DNA of 64,000 nucleotides, taken from positions 62,001 to 126,000 of the forward strand of contig NZ_CBXV010000002.1 in NCBI RefSeq assembly GCF_000820845.2, read 5' to 3'. The notes beneath the pieces were generated by a model that had not been told where the DNA came from, did not search any database, and was given only the letters and a program-made list of their open reading frames with translations. Position numbers and translations under genes: made by a program. The DNA comes from Pyrinomonas methylaliphatogenes (GTDB lineage: Bacteria > Acidobacteriota > Blastocatellia > Pyrinomonadales > Pyrinomonadaceae). This document shows positions 11,700 to 22,006 of this stretch, in pieces. Within the stretch, counting starts at the first letter, position 1. Every line of letters begins with the position of its first letter.

Positions 11700-12497
11700 A
11701 TGATCCGCATACTTTTGACTAACGACGACGGCATACATTCCGACGGTCTCATAAAACTGGAAGAGGCGCTACGCGAAGTTGGGGACGTGTTCGTCGTCGC
11801 GCCGGAATCCGAGATGAGCGGCGCATCGCACAGTTTGACGCTCGCGCGACCGCTGCGCATCCGCCAGATAGACGAGCGCCACTGGACCGTCGATGGAACG
11901 CCGACCGATTGCGTGACGCTGGCGCTCCATAAGATTCTGACCGGAGAATTGCGGCCACACATTTGCGCTTCAGGGATCAATCATGGCGGCAACTTGGGCG
12001 ACGACGCCACCTATTCGGGCACGGTCGCGGGCGCGCTCGAAGCGACGATACTTGGCGTCCCCGGGCTGGCCTTCAGTTTAGTCGCGCGCGAGAATTTCGA
12101 CTTCACCGAAGCGGCGCGTTTTGCCGTCATCGCCGTGCGCAAGGCTTTGACCGAAGGGTTGCCTGAAGGCACGTTCCTCAACATCAACATCCCAGATGGG
12201 CCGATCCGTGGCGTGCGCGTGACGCGACAGGGGATCAAGAACGCGCGGCCAGTCATCTCCGAGCACATAGATCCGCGCGGGCGACCATATTTTTGGATCG
12301 GCGAAGAGATCCTCGAGTGGGACGCGGCGGAAGGGACGGATTACTGGGCGGTTCAGCAAGGCTTCATCTCCGTCACGCCGATGCGCAGCGATCTGACAAA
12401 CCATCAGGCGATCCCTGCGCTCGCCTCATGGGATCTATTGGATTTGAACGGTCATATCGCGGTCCAGAATTTGAGTCCAGCATCGACGAGGGAGTGA
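11700..12497 (+). CDS. surE: 5'/3'-nucleotidase SurE
   Basis: This 265-residue protein begins MIRILLTNDDGIHSDG, with the NDD metal-binding site of SurE. It continues with VVAPESEMSGASHSLT and SGINHGGNLGDDATYSGTV, both family signatures. SurE is a divalent-metal nucleotidase acting on nucleoside monophosphates. The pairing surE-pcm, with pcm starting a few bases after the surE stop, is widespread in bacteria and is linked to stationary-phase survival. Confidence 0.95.
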   Translation: MIRILLTNDDGIHSDGLIKLEEALREVGDVFVVAPESEMSGASHSLTLARPLRIRQIDERHWTVDGTPTDCVTLALHKILTGELRPHICASGINHGGNLGDDATYSGTVAGALEATILGVPGLAFSLVARENFDFTEAARFAVIAVRKALTEGLPEGTFLNINIPDGPIRGVRVTRQGIKNARPVISEHIDPRGRPYFWIGEEILEWDAAEGTDYWAVQQGFISVTPMRSDLTNHQAIPALASWDLLDLNGHIAVQNLSPASTRE

Positions 12498-12500
12498 CGG

Positions 12501-13196
12501 TTGAACCTTTCTGCGCCAACGTTCGCTTTGCCTCAAGACTTTCGCCTCGCGCGCGAGCGCATGGTCGAACGATTGCGGGTTCACCATTTGATACGCGACG
12601 AACGAGTCCTCGCCGCGATGCGCGAGATACCGCGCCATCTGTTCGTCCCTGAAGCGTTGCAGAGCCGCGCCTACGGCGACCATGCGCTGCCGATCGAAGC
12701 GGGACAGACGATCTCGCAACCCTATATCGTCGCGCGGATGACCGAGCTGCTCGCGCTCGACCGACAGAGCCGCGTGCTCGAGATCGGCGCCGGTTCCGGA
12801 TACCAGACCGCCATTTTGGCTCGCTTGGCCGGGCAAGTCTACTCGATCGAACGCATCCCCGAATTAGCGCGCAGCGCACAAGCGCGCATCAGGCATTTGG
12901 GCATCTACAACGCGACGGTGAAATGTTTCGATGGAACGCTCGGCTGGCGCACGCACGCGCCATATGATCGCATCCTGGTGGCGGCGAGCGGTCCGGAGGT
13001 CCCTGAACCGTTGCTCTTTCAGTTGAAAATTGGAGGAAGGCTCGTCATGCCCGTCGGAAACTCGCCCGAAGGCCAGCGCCTGACGCTCGTTATGCGAACC
13101 GAGCGAGGATATGTGCGCGAAGATCATGGCCCGTGCGCTTTCGTGCCGCTCATCGGGCGTTACGGCTGGACCAGCACGAACTCAAGAAAGGGCTAA
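12501..13196 (+). CDS. pcm: Protein-L-isoaspartate O-methyltransferase Pcm
   Basis: The protein has 231 residues if started at TTG 12501, which is preceded by GAGGGAG that overlaps the surE stop. The next ATG (12561) would remove the conserved FRLARERMVERL region, so the TTG is preferred. Family signatures are RDERVLAAMREIPRHLFVPE, the SAM motif VLEIGAGSGYQTAIL and a GGRLVMPVG segment. Pcm repairs isoaspartyl residues in damaged proteins by carboxyl methylation. Confidence 0.93.
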   Translation: MNLSAPTFALPQDFRLARERMVERLRVHHLIRDERVLAAMREIPRHLFVPEALQSRAYGDHALPIEAGQTISQPYIVARMTELLALDRQSRVLEIGAGSGYQTAILARLAGQVYSIERIPELARSAQARIRHLGIYNATVKCFDGTLGWRTHAPYDRILVAASGPEVPEPLLFQLKIGGRLVMPVGNSPEGQRLTLVMRTERGYVREDHGPCAFVPLIGRYGWTSTNSRKG

Positions 13197-13356
13197 TTCA
13201 ACCTCGATCACGCCCCGCGCATAGAGAAGAAGCGATTTGAAACGAAGGCGGCTCATTTCTCATCCCAAAGCGCGATCGACGCGCAGCGGTTCCAAAGTTT
13301 GAGATGAAGTCGGATCGCCCATCGGCGCTCGATCCTGAATCGAAGGGTTCTAAACC

Positions 13357-14019
13357 ATGGAGATCATACACGAGTTCATTCATCAATTGAAGGAATATCT
13401 CGACCCGCGCACCATCGCCGCGGCTGGGTATCTCGTCCTCTTCTTCGTCGTCTTCGCCGAGACCGGGCTGGCCGCCGGATTCTTTCTCCCGGGCGATTCG
13501 CTGCTCGTCGTCGCCGGTCTCTTCGCCGCCAAAGGCGATCTCAGCCTCTTCGTTCTGCTAAGTTCGCTCTTTTTCGCCGCCGTCGCGGGCGACGCCGTAG
13601 GATATCTGACCGGAGCCAAACTTGGCCCGCACATCTTTAACCGCCCCAAATCGCTCCTCTTCCGCCCGGAACATTTACAACGCGCGCATGACTTTTACGT
13701 GCGCCATGGCGGGAAGACGATCATCATCGCGCGCTTCGTCCCCATCATCCGCACCTTCGCGCCGATCGTCGCCGGAGCGGCCCAGATGCCCTATCGGCAG
13801 TTCGTCATCTACAACGTCTGCGGCGGTTTCCTGTGGGTCTTCAGCATGATCTTGACCGGCTACTTTCTCGGAAGCGTGATCCCCGATCTCGATCAGCATA
13901 TCGAAAAGGTCGTCATCGTCGTCGTCGCGCTCAGCCTCTTGCCGCCCATCGTCGAACATTTGAAGATCAGGCGCGCGCGCTCGCGGCGCGAAACGGCCCC
14001 GACCAAAGATTTGACATGA
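13357..14019 (+). CDS. DedA-family integral membrane protein
   Basis: This 220-residue membrane protein has the DedA/VTT-domain pattern: an amphipathic start, then FAETGLAAGFFLPGDSLL with the conserved acidic and proline residues. It is followed by GDAVGYLTGAKLG, the RFVPIIRTFAPIVAG re-entrant region and C-terminal membrane helices. DedA proteins are proton-coupled transporters, and several act as flippases for undecaprenyl phosphate or phosphatidylethanolamine. The specific substrate cannot be read here. Its last codons overlap the promoter of the following tRNA gene. Confidence 0.93.
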   Translation: MEIIHEFIHQLKEYLDPRTIAAAGYLVLFFVVFAETGLAAGFFLPGDSLLVVAGLFAAKGDLSLFVLLSSLFFAAVAGDAVGYLTGAKLGPHIFNRPKSLLFRPEHLQRAHDFYVRHGGKTIIIARFVPIIRTFAPIVAGAAQMPYRQFVIYNVCGGFLWVFSMILTGYFLGSVIPDLDQHIEKVVIVVVALSLLPPIVEHLKIRRARSRRETAPTKDLT

Positions 14020-14039
14020 CTCGCGCGCCCCTCTAAAAT
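14011..14039 (+). promoter_or_regulatory. Sigma-70-type promoter of tRNA-Pro
   Basis: TTGACA at 14011-14016 and TAAAAT at 14034-14039 are separated by 17 nt, and the tRNA starts 12 nt later. The -35 box lies inside the end of the dedA gene. Confidence 0.85.
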
Positions 14040-14050
14040 CATCTTTCCTT

Positions 14051-14127
<77 letters not shown>

Positions 14128-14136
14128 TTTCAACAG

Positions 14137-14168
14137 ATGGGGCTCAAACGAGTTTGAGCCCCATTTTG
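14137..14168 (+). terminator. Terminator after tRNA-Pro
   Basis: An inverted repeat ATGGGGCTCAAAC/GTTTGAGCCCCAT is followed by TTTT only 10 nt after the tRNA CCA end. Confidence 0.85.
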
Positions 14169-14207
14169 AATTTCGCGATGCTTTCTCCCCGCTCCTGACG
14201 TATCGTC

Positions 14208-14618
14208 TTATTTTTGTGGCTTTTCGTGGCGTTCGCGCAGTTTTTTGAACTCCTCCTGCAGCGCGGCCAACTCATCGTCGGTCATGCTCTCCAGGTCCAC
14301 CAGCCGTGTGCGCGCTTTCTCAACCGCTCGGATCAGCTCGTCGAGCTTCAGATGGATCGCCTTCGCATCGCGGTTCTGCGTGTTTTGGATGAGAAAGACC
14401 ATCAAGAAGGTGATGATCGTGGTCCCCGTGTTGATCACCAACTGCCAAGTATCCGAATAGCGAAAGATCGGACCGGTCAAAGCCCAAACGAGGACGATCA
14501 ACACGGCGAAGATGAAAGCCCAAGCCGACCCCGAGAATTCGGCGACTTTGGCGGCGAACCGGCGGAAAAGCTCGCGCACAGACTTATCGTTGCTCTTCTG
14601 GCCCATTTTAGTCTCCAC
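14208..14618 (-). CDS. Low-affinity iron permease family protein
   Basis: This 136-residue protein has two membrane helices (about 30-52 and 60-80; FAVLIVLVWALTGPIF and TIITFLMVFLIQ). The signature WQLVINTGTTIITFLMVFLI, then QNTQNRD and AIHLKLDELI, matches the small Fe-permease-like family (PF04120). The C-terminal third is a charged, probably coiled-coil tail. Despite the family name, iron transport by the bacterial members is not well established. It stands alone between the tRNA terminator and queD. Confidence 0.85.
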   Translation of the reverse strand: METKMGQKSNDKSVRELFRRFAAKVAEFSGSAWAFIFAVLIVLVWALTGPIFRYSDTWQLVINTGTTIITFLMVFLIQNTQNRDAKAIHLKLDELIRAVEKARTRLVDLESMTDDELAALQEEFKKLRERHEKPQK

Positions 14619-14687
14619 ACCTCATTCACGATCACTCGGTCGAGCCGATGAGAGCCACTACGCGCTATTTAACGAGGGGAGAGCGGT

Positions 14688-15071
14688 TCAATCGATCTGA
14701 TAGGTTGCGACGCTCGTCGGCGTCTCGAAACAACGGACTTTGTAGATCTGCACGCGCTCGTCGCTGATGCGGGCTGCGATCTGCTCCAAGATGTAACGCG
14801 CGAGGTTCTCCGCCGATGGGTTCAGCTCACGATCGAACGGCGGGATCTCGTTGAGATTCCTGTGGTCCAACCGCTCTATCACCTCATCGGCTGCCGCCTT
14901 CAATTCGGCGAAATCGACGAGCAGCCCGATCTCGTTCAATTTGCGCCCGCGAGCGTAGATCTCGACCTTGTAGTTATGACCATGAAGATTTTCGCACTTC
15001 CCCTTATAACCGCGCAGTTGATGGGCGCTCGAGAAGTTGCGTTCGATCATCACCTCAAAATAACCGTTCAT
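14688..15071 (-). CDS. queD: 6-carboxy-5,6,7,8-tetrahydropterin synthase QueD
   Basis: This 127-residue protein of the PTPS fold has the zinc-binding histidines in SSAHQL and NLHGHNYKV, the catalytic Cys in GKCENLHG, and LDHRNLNE followed by a PSAEN segment. This is the QueD type: it converts dihydroneopterin triphosphate to 6-carboxytetrahydropterin for queuosine or other deazapurines. No other que gene is in the window. It starts 34 nt downstream of the helicase stop on the same strand. Confidence 0.92.
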   Translation of the reverse strand: MNGYFEVMIERNFSSAHQLRGYKGKCENLHGHNYKVEIYARGRKLNEIGLLVDFAELKAAADEVIERLDHRNLNEIPPFDRELNPSAENLARYILEQIAARISDERVQIYKVRCFETPTSVATYQID

Positions 15072-15105
15072 TTTGCATCCCTTCGAATCGATTTCCCGAT
15101 TTAGA

Positions 15106-17076
15106 TTATCCGACCGTCATATCCTCAAAACAAAACGCGCGACGCGCCTCCTCCAGATCCGAAGTGACGCGCATCGGCGGAAGGCTTCGCCAGAAGATAC
15201 GCCCATAGGGTTTAGTGCGCAGGCGTGGATCGAGGATGGCGAGGATGCCGCGATCGGTCGAACTTCTGATCAGCCGCCCCAACCCCTGTCTCAGGGCGAT
15301 GACGGCTTGCGGCACGCTATACTCGTAAAAACTCGAACCGCCCTCCTCATCGATCGCCCGTTGCCGTGCCGCGATGACCGGATCCGTCGGCACGGCAAAT
15401 GGGAGCTTGTCGATGATAACGCATGAGAGCTGCCGTCCGCGCACATCGACTCCCTGCCAGAAGCTGGCGGTGGCGAAGAGCACGGCGTTCGGCGTCTGGC
15501 GAAACCTCTCCAAGATCCCGCTTCGACTCATGCTCCCCTGAACCAAACAAGGATACGGGATCCGCGCGGCCACCCGCTCATAAAGCGCGCTCATGCTCAC
15601 CACGCTCGTCGAAAGGACGAAAGCGTGCCCCTCGGTGATCCGCAAGAGGCGGCAGATCTCTTCGACCGCGGCCTCGATCCACTCAGGCGTGCGCGGATCC
15701 GGAAGATGCGACGGCAGATAGAGCACCGCCTGCCTTCGATAATCGAAGTTCGATGTCGCGATCAATTCATCGGCATCCTTCGGAAGACCGAGGCGCTGGC
15801 GTATGTAACCGAAGCTTCCGCCGCTCGTCAAAGTCGCAGAAGTGAGGATGATCGGCTTGACTCGCTCGAAGAGCTTCTCCGCCAATAACCCCGAAACATC
15901 GATCGGCGAAGCATGAAGGAACGCGCCTGCGCCGCGTCGCTCCAACCAATAGACGTAGGACCGATCGCTTCCTTCGACGATGAACGAGAGGTCGAAACGG
16001 ATCTGCCGCACGCGCCGCAACATGCTCTCCACTTCGGGCGGCGGATCCGGCATCGCGTCGAGCATCGTCTCGAGCCTTTCGAGCGCGCCATCGAGCGCGA
16101 GATACGCTTCACCGAGCGGCGTCGGCTCGATCTCGCCGTTTCTCGATCGGCGCGCGAAAGCCTCGGCAAAGAGCGGGAGACGCCCCTCGTCGCCGCGCTC
16201 ATCCTGAAATCCCATCCAAAACCGCTCATTCATCGCGCCGATGCGCGCGGCGATCTTCGTCAACTCGCGATTGAGCTCAACATCGGTGATCGGCAACATA
16301 TTGAGATCGTTGAGCAGATCGGCGATCTGATAGCTAGAGACCTGCGAGCCGAAATATTCTGAGGCGACATCTTCGATCAGATGCGCCTCATCGAAGATGA
16401 CGGCTCCGTAGTCGGGGATGACTTGGCCATATTCATCGCCACGCAGCGCGAGATCGGCGAAGAACAGATGGTGATTGACGATGATGATGTCAGCATCTTG
16501 TGCGCGCTGGCGCATGCGCGTGATGAAGCAAGCGTTGAAGTCGTCGCACTTCTGGCCCAGGCAGATCTCCGAACGCGCATCGAGGTGGCGCCAGAAACCG
16601 AAATTCTCGGGCAGATTCGCCAATTCACCGCGATCGCCGGTGTCAGTCCTCTTCGCCCAGCGACGGATCTCATCAAAGTAGTTCAAATCCTCGAACCCTT
16701 CGAGGATCGGCGCCGCTTCGGCGCGCTTGAAGCGGTGGAGGCAAAGGTAGTTGTTGCGCCCCTTCATGTATGCGGCGTTGAATTTTCTCGGCAGAACGCG
16801 CTGCAGGAAGGGGATGTCCTTCTCCATCAACTGTTCCTGTAGATTCTTCGTCCCCGTCGAGATGACGACGCGCATCCCTTGCGCCGTCGCAGCGGCGATC
16901 GCCGGAACCAGATAAGCGAGCGTTTTGCCTGTGCCCGTCTCGGCCTCGACGATCAGGTGGCGCCGCTCCTCGAAGGCGCGCAACACAGCTTCGGCCATCT
17001 CGATCTGGCCGGGCCGGTACTCGTATTCGGGATGCGCGCGCGCGATCAACCCATTTGGTCCGAAGATCTCTTCCAT
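15106..17076 (-). CDS. DinG/XPD-like ATP-dependent DNA helicase
   Basis: This 656-residue superfamily 2 helicase has Walker A AETGTGKT (about 45-52), a DEAH box, and motif VI QGLGRLIRSSTDRG near the C-terminus. Cysteines in NNYLCLHR, ICLGQKCDD and NACFITRMRQ lie between motifs Ia and II, where the XPD/DinG family binds a 4Fe-4S cluster. These are 5'-3' helicases acting in repair and on replication obstacles. The length fits bacterial DinG-like proteins without the exonuclease domain. It lies between queD and glyA on the same strand. Confidence 0.92.
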   Translation of the reverse strand: MEEIFGPNGLIARAHPEYEYRPGQIEMAEAVLRAFEERRHLIVEAETGTGKTLAYLVPAIAAATAQGMRVVISTGTKNLQEQLMEKDIPFLQRVLPRKFNAAYMKGRNNYLCLHRFKRAEAAPILEGFEDLNYFDEIRRWAKRTDTGDRGELANLPENFGFWRHLDARSEICLGQKCDDFNACFITRMRQRAQDADIIIVNHHLFFADLALRGDEYGQVIPDYGAVIFDEAHLIEDVASEYFGSQVSSYQIADLLNDLNMLPITDVELNRELTKIAARIGAMNERFWMGFQDERGDEGRLPLFAEAFARRSRNGEIEPTPLGEAYLALDGALERLETMLDAMPDPPPEVESMLRRVRQIRFDLSFIVEGSDRSYVYWLERRGAGAFLHASPIDVSGLLAEKLFERVKPIILTSATLTSGGSFGYIRQRLGLPKDADELIATSNFDYRRQAVLYLPSHLPDPRTPEWIEAAVEEICRLLRITEGHAFVLSTSVVSMSALYERVAARIPYPCLVQGSMSRSGILERFRQTPNAVLFATASFWQGVDVRGRQLSCVIIDKLPFAVPTDPVIAARQRAIDEEGGSSFYEYSVPQAVIALRQGLGRLIRSSTDRGILAILDPRLRTKPYGRIFWRSLPPMRVTSDLEEARRAFCFEDMTVG

Positions 17077-17149
17077 CCCCCGTTTCCCACGATCCGTCGG
17101 CCCTCTAAGCGCTCCGCAGGGCGCGGCGCATTTAGCTTTCGCCCATCAT

Positions 17150-18454
17150 CTAATCGGCATGGATCGCCTCCCTTTCCGCGACTCGCCTTCGCAGCCGTCT
17201 CGGATAGAGCGGGAAGCGCGCGGCCAAATCCTGCACTTCGCGTCGGACGCGACGGCGCACCTCTTCCGATTCCGGCTCATGCAGGACTTCGGCGATCAAG
17301 CGCGCGATCTGGCGCATCTCCTCTTCTTTCATGCCGCGCGTCGTGACGGCGGGCGTCCCGATCCTTATTCCGGAGGCGATGAAAGGCGAATTCGTATCGA
17401 ACGGGATGGTGTTCTTGTTGACCGTGATGCCTGCCGCTTCGAGTGCCTTTTCCGCCGCTTTGCCCGTAATCCCCTTGCCGTTCATGAACACGTCAACGAG
17501 GATCAGATGATTGTCCGTTCCGCCCGAAACGAGACGGAAACCGGACGCCTGCAACTCTTCGGCGAGAACTTTCGCGTTGCGGACTATCTGACGCTGGTAC
17601 TCTTTGAAATCCTCGCGCAACGCTTCGCCGAAGGCGACCGCTTTGGCCGCGATGATGTGGACCAGCGGCCCACCCTGCACGCCCGGAAAGAGCTTCTTGT
17701 CGATCTCTTTGGCATGCTCCGCGCGACAGAGGATCAATCCGCCGCGCGGCCCGCGCAAAGTCTTGTGCGTCGTCGTCGTCACGTAATCGGCGTGCGGTAT
17801 GGGCGACGGGTGCAGTCCGGCGGCGACCAATCCGGCGATGTGCGCTATATCGGCCATGACGCGCGCGCCCGTAGCTTGCGCGATCTCGCCGATGCGTGCG
17901 AAATCTATCGTTCGCGGGTAGGCCGACGCGCCGCAGACGATCAGCTTCGGGCGATGCTCCTCAGCGAGCCGCGCAAGCTCGTCGTAATCTATCTGCTCCG
18001 TCTCGCGCGAGACGCCGTAATCGACGATCTTGTAGCTGATGCCCGAAAAGTTCAGCGGATGCCCGTGCGTCAAGTGACCGCCGTGCGAAAGGTTCATGCC
18101 GAGCACCGTGTCGCCGTAGTTGAGCGCGGCGAGGTAAACGGCCATGTTCGCCTGCGCGCCGCTGTGCGGTTGAACGTTGGCGTGATCGGCGCCGAAAAGC
18201 TGTTTGGCCCGATCGATGGCCGCTTGCTCGACCACATCGACGAACTCGCAACCGCCGTAGTAACGTTTGCCCGGATAACCTTCGGCATATTTGTTAGTGA
18301 AGACCGACCCCATCGCTTCGAGCACGGCTTCGCTGACGAAATTCTCCGAAGCGATCAGTTCCAAGCCTTCAGCTTGTCGCCGCACTTCGTCATCGATGGC
18401 CTGACTGATCAACGGGTCAACTTCGGCAAGTGGGGCATTTCTCCAATCACTCAT
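17150..18454 (-). CDS. glyA: Serine hydroxymethyltransferase GlyA
   Basis: This 434-residue PLP enzyme has typical landmarks: [40 protein letters not shown] and the cofactor lysine in [15 protein letters not shown]. GlyA interconverts serine and glycine while charging tetrahydrofolate with a one-carbon unit. The start is supported by AAGGAGATCGAG directly before ATG 18454. It lies 43 nt downstream of rpiB, an arrangement often seen in bacteria, so the two are probably co-transcribed. Confidence 0.97.
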   Translation of the reverse strand: MSDWRNAPLAEVDPLISQAIDDEVRRQAEGLELIASENFVSEAVLEAMGSVFTNKYAEGYPGKRYYGGCEFVDVVEQAAIDRAKQLFGADHANVQPHSGAQANMAVYLAALNYGDTVLGMNLSHGGHLTHGHPLNFSGISYKIVDYGVSRETEQIDYDELARLAEEHRPKLIVCGASAYPRTIDFARIGEIAQATGARVMADIAHIAGLVAAGLHPSPIPHADYVTTTTHKTLRGPRGGLILCRAEHAKEIDKKLFPGVQGGPLVHIIAAKAVAFGEALREDFKEYQRQIVRNAKVLAEELQASGFRLVSGGTDNHLILVDVFMNGKGITGKAAEKALEAAGITVNKNTIPFDTNSPFIASGIRIGTPAVTTRGMKEEEMRQIARLIAEVLHEPESEEVRRRVRREVQDLAARFPLYPRRLRRRVAEREAIHAD

Positions 18455-18497
18455 CTCGATCTCCTTAGCGGAATCTCCGTCGAGAGGCTTCGCTCCG

Positions 18498-18950
18498 TTA
18501 ACTCGAACTTTGAACTCTCTCCATCGCTTCTATCTTCTCAACGCGCGCGCGATGACGCCCCCCGGCAAACGTCGCACTGAACCATGCGCGCACGATGCGC
18601 TCGATCTCATCCGGCGGAGTAGTGCGCGCGCCGATCGCCAGCACGTTGGCGTCGTTATGTTCGCGCGCGAGTCGCGCAATCTCCGCATTCCACGCGACGA
18701 CCGCTCTGATCCCCGGCACCTTATTGGCCGCGATCGCCATTCCTGCGCCGGAGCCGCAGACGAGCACGCCTTGATCTGAATCCCCGCGCCTGATGCTCTC
18801 GGCGACGAGCCGCGCGAAGTCGGGATAATCGACCGACTGCGTCGAATGCGTGCCAAAATCGACGTAGTCTAAGCCGAGTTCGCGAAGCAGAGGCTTCAAA
18901 CTTTCCTTCACTTCATAACCGGCATGATCGCTTGCGAGCGCGACCTTCAT
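18498..18950 (-). CDS. rpiB: Ribose-5-phosphate isomerase B
   Basis: The conserved N-terminus [16 protein letters not shown] starts at ATG 18950, giving 150 residues. The frame stays open to 19130 but that extension has no RpiB features and runs towards divergent proS. Active-site features are SDHAG, the [13 protein letters not shown] phosphate loop (with a serine before GAGM in place of the usual catalytic-cysteine region), and [12 protein letters not shown]. RpiB interconverts ribose 5-phosphate and ribulose 5-phosphate. Confidence 0.94.
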   Translation of the reverse strand: MKVALASDHAGYEVKESLKPLLRELGLDYVDFGTHSTQSVDYPDFARLVAESIRRGDSDQGVLVCGSGAGMAIAANKVPGIRAVVAWNAEIARLAREHNDANVLAIGARTTPPDEIERIVRAWFSATFAGGRHRARVEKIEAMERVQSSS

Positions 18951-19198
18951 CGCGAAGATCTTTGACCTCACGCGGAACGGAAGTTGAAACGACCCGAGCC
19001 GTTGATGGTACATCACGCTCCCCTTCGAGGCAACGTCGGAGAGGGAGATCGTTCTCGCCTCGATTCGAGCGATCGAAGGCGCGGAAGCTTCATAGATCCG
19101 ACGGCGCGCTAGAGGATTGCCATTCGGCACGTTCTTAAGCGAAAATGTCCGTTCATCTAAACCCGCGATTGGAAGGATCGAGAGAATTCAAACATCCT

Positions 19199-20950
19199 AT
19201 GCGTTGGTCACACTATTTCATCCCAACATTGCGCGAAGATCCGGCTGATGCCGAGGTCGTCTCGCATAAACTGCTCCTCCGCGCAGGCATGGTCCGCCAG
19301 CTCGCGGCAGGCATCTACTCATACTTGCCGCTCGCCTATCGCGTCATGCAGAAGATCATGGCGATCATACGCGAAGAGATGAATCGCATCGGCGGTCAGG
19401 AGTTTCTTCTCCCGGCCCTTAACCCGCGCGAGATTTGGGAAGAGTCGGGTCGCTGGACCGCGATGGGCGACAACATGTTCCGCCTGCGTGATCGCAAAGG
19501 CGCGGATCTTTGCCTCGGCATGACGCACGAAGAGGTCTTCACCGCCATCGCGCGCGACGAACTGCGCTCTTATCGCCAACTGCCGCAGATCTGGTATCAG
19601 ATCCAAACCAAATTCCGCGACGAGCCGCGTCCCAAATCGGGACTTCTTCGCGTGCGCCAGTTCATCATGAAGGATTCCTACTCGTTCGACGTCGATCGGG
19701 CTGGTCTCGATCGCGCTTACGAACTTCACCGCGAAGCGTACTGCCGCATCTTCGACCGCTGTGGATTGAAATACACGGTCGTGGAAGCCTCTTCCGGCGC
19801 GATGGGCGGGTCCGAATCGAGCGAGTTCATGGTGCGCACCGAGGCTGGCGAAGACATGATCGTCGTTTGCGAAGCCTGCGGTTACGCCGCCAATCTCGAA
19901 AAGGCCACGTCGCGCATCGCCCCGATCGAAGATGCGCCGGGCCCAGACGCGCCCGAAGAGTTTCCGACCCCGGGCGTGCGAACGATCGAAGATCTCACGG
20001 TCTTTCCGGGCGGCGCACCCGCCGACAGGCAGATTAAAACGCTCGTCTACATGATGAGCGCCGAAGATGGCCCGCGTCCGCTGCTCGCCTTACTTCGCGG
20101 CGATCATCAGTTGCACGAGACGAAACTTTCCGACGCGCTCGGCGGCGTCGCCGTTCGTCCGGCCCACCCGGACGAAATACGCGACCTGCTGGGGGCGAGC
20201 GCCGGCAGCCTCGGCGGCGTGCGGGCCAAAGAGATCGCGCGCGCCCGGGGGCGCGAGCTCCGCATCGTCGCCGATCTGGCGCTGCGCGGGCGGCGCAATA
20301 TGACGACCGGAGCAAACCGCGACGATTATCACCTGCGCGGCGTTGACGTCGAACGAGACATCGCGGTGGACCAGTGGGCCGATTTGCGCATCGTCAATTC
20401 GGGCGAAGGCTGTCCGCGCTGCGAAGGTGGCACGCTCGAAGTCTTCAAAGCGCTCGAAGTGGGCCATATCTTCAAGCTCGGGACGAAATACTCTGAGTCT
20501 ATGGGCGCGACCGTGCTCACGCCCGAAGGCAAAGAGGTGCCAATCGTCATGGGCAGCTACGGCATCGGCGTCGAACGCGTGATGGCGGCGGCCATCGAAC
20601 TGCACCACGACGCTGATGGCATCATCTGGCCCGAGACGATCGCGCCGTTTGACGTGATCGTGACCGTCACGAACATCAAGGATGACCGAATGCGTGAAGC
20701 TGGGGAGCGCCTCTACGCTGAACTGCGCGGGGCGGGCTTCGATGTTCTCCTCGATGATCGAGACGAACGGGCCGGCGTGAAGTTCAAAGACGCTGATTTG
20801 ATCGGTGTGCCCTACCGCCTCACGGTCGGGAAGAAGATCGCCGATGGCGCGGTCGAGATCTTTCAACGGCGGACCAAGCGGGCGAGCGAAGTCCGCCTTT
20901 CGGAAGCCGTCGCGCGTTTGCGCGAGCTCAAAGCGCAGAGCCGCCCGTGA
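19199..20950 (+). CDS. proS: Prolyl-tRNA synthetase (bacterial type)
   Basis: The conserved N-terminus [13 protein letters not shown] begins at ATG 19199, giving 583 residues; an in-frame ATG at 19145 would add 18 unconserved residues. Class II motifs are present: the motif 2 region [17 protein letters not shown] followed by the TSFD-type KDSYSFDVD, and motif 3 [10 protein letters not shown]. Between them is the YbaK-like editing (INS) domain of bacterial ProRS, roughly residues 220-400, followed by the anticodon-binding domain. It ends before a GC-rich hairpin at 20958-20984 and is divergent from rpiB. Confidence 0.97.
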   Translation: MRWSHYFIPTLREDPADAEVVSHKLLLRAGMVRQLAAGIYSYLPLAYRVMQKIMAIIREEMNRIGGQEFLLPALNPREIWEESGRWTAMGDNMFRLRDRKGADLCLGMTHEEVFTAIARDELRSYRQLPQIWYQIQTKFRDEPRPKSGLLRVRQFIMKDSYSFDVDRAGLDRAYELHREAYCRIFDRCGLKYTVVEASSGAMGGSESSEFMVRTEAGEDMIVVCEACGYAANLEKATSRIAPIEDAPGPDAPEEFPTPGVRTIEDLTVFPGGAPADRQIKTLVYMMSAEDGPRPLLALLRGDHQLHETKLSDALGGVAVRPAHPDEIRDLLGASAGSLGGVRAKEIARARGRELRIVADLALRGRRNMTTGANRDDYHLRGVDVERDIAVDQWADLRIVNSGEGCPRCEGGTLEVFKALEVGHIFKLGTKYSESMGATVLTPEGKEVPIVMGSYGIGVERVMAAAIELHHDADGIIWPETIAPFDVIVTVTNIKDDRMREAGERLYAELRGAGFDVLLDDRDERAGVKFKDADLIGVPYRLTVGKKIADGAVEIFQRRTKRASEVRLSEAVARLRELKAQSRP

Positions 20951-20957
20951 AGAAACG

Positions 20958-20984
20958 GGAGGGCAGGGCTGCGCCCTGTCCTCC
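20958..20984. terminator. GC-rich hairpin after proS
   Basis: A 12-bp stem GGAGGGCAGGGC/GCCCTGTCCTCC with one G-T pair and a 3 nt loop begins 7 nt after the proS stop codon. There is no T-run, so it may be an RNA-stabilising or Rho-dependent end rather than an intrinsic terminator. Confidence 0.45.
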
Positions 20985-21091
20985 GATGAAACTACGCATC
21001 ACGCCGCTGATCTTTGCGCGATCAAACGGATGGGTCAACCAACGACTATCGAACGATCAACGTCGCGCGATTCACCCCCATCACCTGCCGC

Positions 21092-21850
21092 CTACTCCTC
21101 ATCATGCCTCCGGTTGATGAGGCTGGCGACGAAGCCTGCGCCGAAGCCGTTGTCGATGTTGACGACGGTGACATTGGAAGCGCACGAGTTGAGCATTCCA
21201 AGAAGGGCAGCCAACCCGTTGAAGGAAGCGCCATAACCGACGCTCGTCGGCACGGCAATGACCGGCACGCGCACAAGGCCACCGACCACCGATGGCAGCG
21301 CGCCTTCCATGCCGGCGGCGACGATGATCGCGCGCGCGCCTCTCAAACGCTCACGTTCGGCTAACACGCGATGGATCCCGGCGACGCCGACATCCCAGAT
21401 CCGTTCGACGCGATTGCCCATCGCTTCGGCGGTCAATGCCGCCTCTTCAGCTACGGGTATATCGCTCGTCCCGGCGGTGACGACGGCGATCGTCCCTCGC
21501 CCGCGGTCGGTTCGGTCGCGCCAGATGCGAATCATGCGCGCCGCCTCATGCCACTCGGCTTCGGTGCAGATGTTGCGCACTTCGCCGAAGGTGTCGGCAT
21601 CGGTGCGCGTCACCAGCACGTTGGGCGCGCGCCGGACCAGCCGTTCGACGATCTCGACGATCTGGCGGCGCGTTTTGCCCAATCCGAGCACCACTTCCGG
21701 GAACCCCTGCCGCGCGGCGCGCGCATGATCCACCCGCGCATGGCCTATGTCTTCGTAGTGCCACTCAGAGATCAAACGTGCTGCTTCAGCGGTCGTCAAT
21801 TCGCCGCGCCGGTAGCGTTCGAGGATCCTTTCGATCTCCTTCACATTCAT
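21092..21850 (-). CDS. larB: Nickel-pincer cofactor biosynthesis protein LarB (PurE-like)
   Basis: This 252-residue protein has the LarB layout: a short helical N-terminus ([16 protein letters not shown]), then a region ending in [20 protein letters not shown], then a PurE-like C-terminal domain with [15 protein letters not shown] and [13 protein letters not shown]. LarB carboxylates and hydrolyses nicotinic acid adenine dinucleotide in the first step of the nickel-pincer cofactor of lactate racemase-type enzymes. The partners larC and larE are not in the window. It is convergent with proS and divergent from ubiX. Confidence 0.92.
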   Translation of the reverse strand: MNVKEIERILERYRRGELTTAEAARLISEWHYEDIGHARVDHARAARQGFPEVVLGLGKTRRQIVEIVERLVRRAPNVLVTRTDADTFGEVRNICTEAEWHEAARMIRIWRDRTDRGRGTIAVVTAGTSDIPVAEEAALTAEAMGNRVERIWDVGVAGIHRVLAERERLRGARAIIVAAGMEGALPSVVGGLVRVPVIAVPTSVGYGASFNGLAALLGMLNSCASNVTVVNIDNGFGAGFVASLINRRHDEE

Positions 21851-22006
21851 CGCTGTCGAAGACGTCTACGAATCCCGATCACCAGATCCGAGTAGGGCCG
21901 AATCTCCACTCCTGGCCGATCGGCTGAGATTGTAACATGCGCGCCGCCTCGCCGCCGCCCGCGCTCGCTTTGACATAATGGCAGCGCTCAGCGGAAACTT
22001 CCGTCC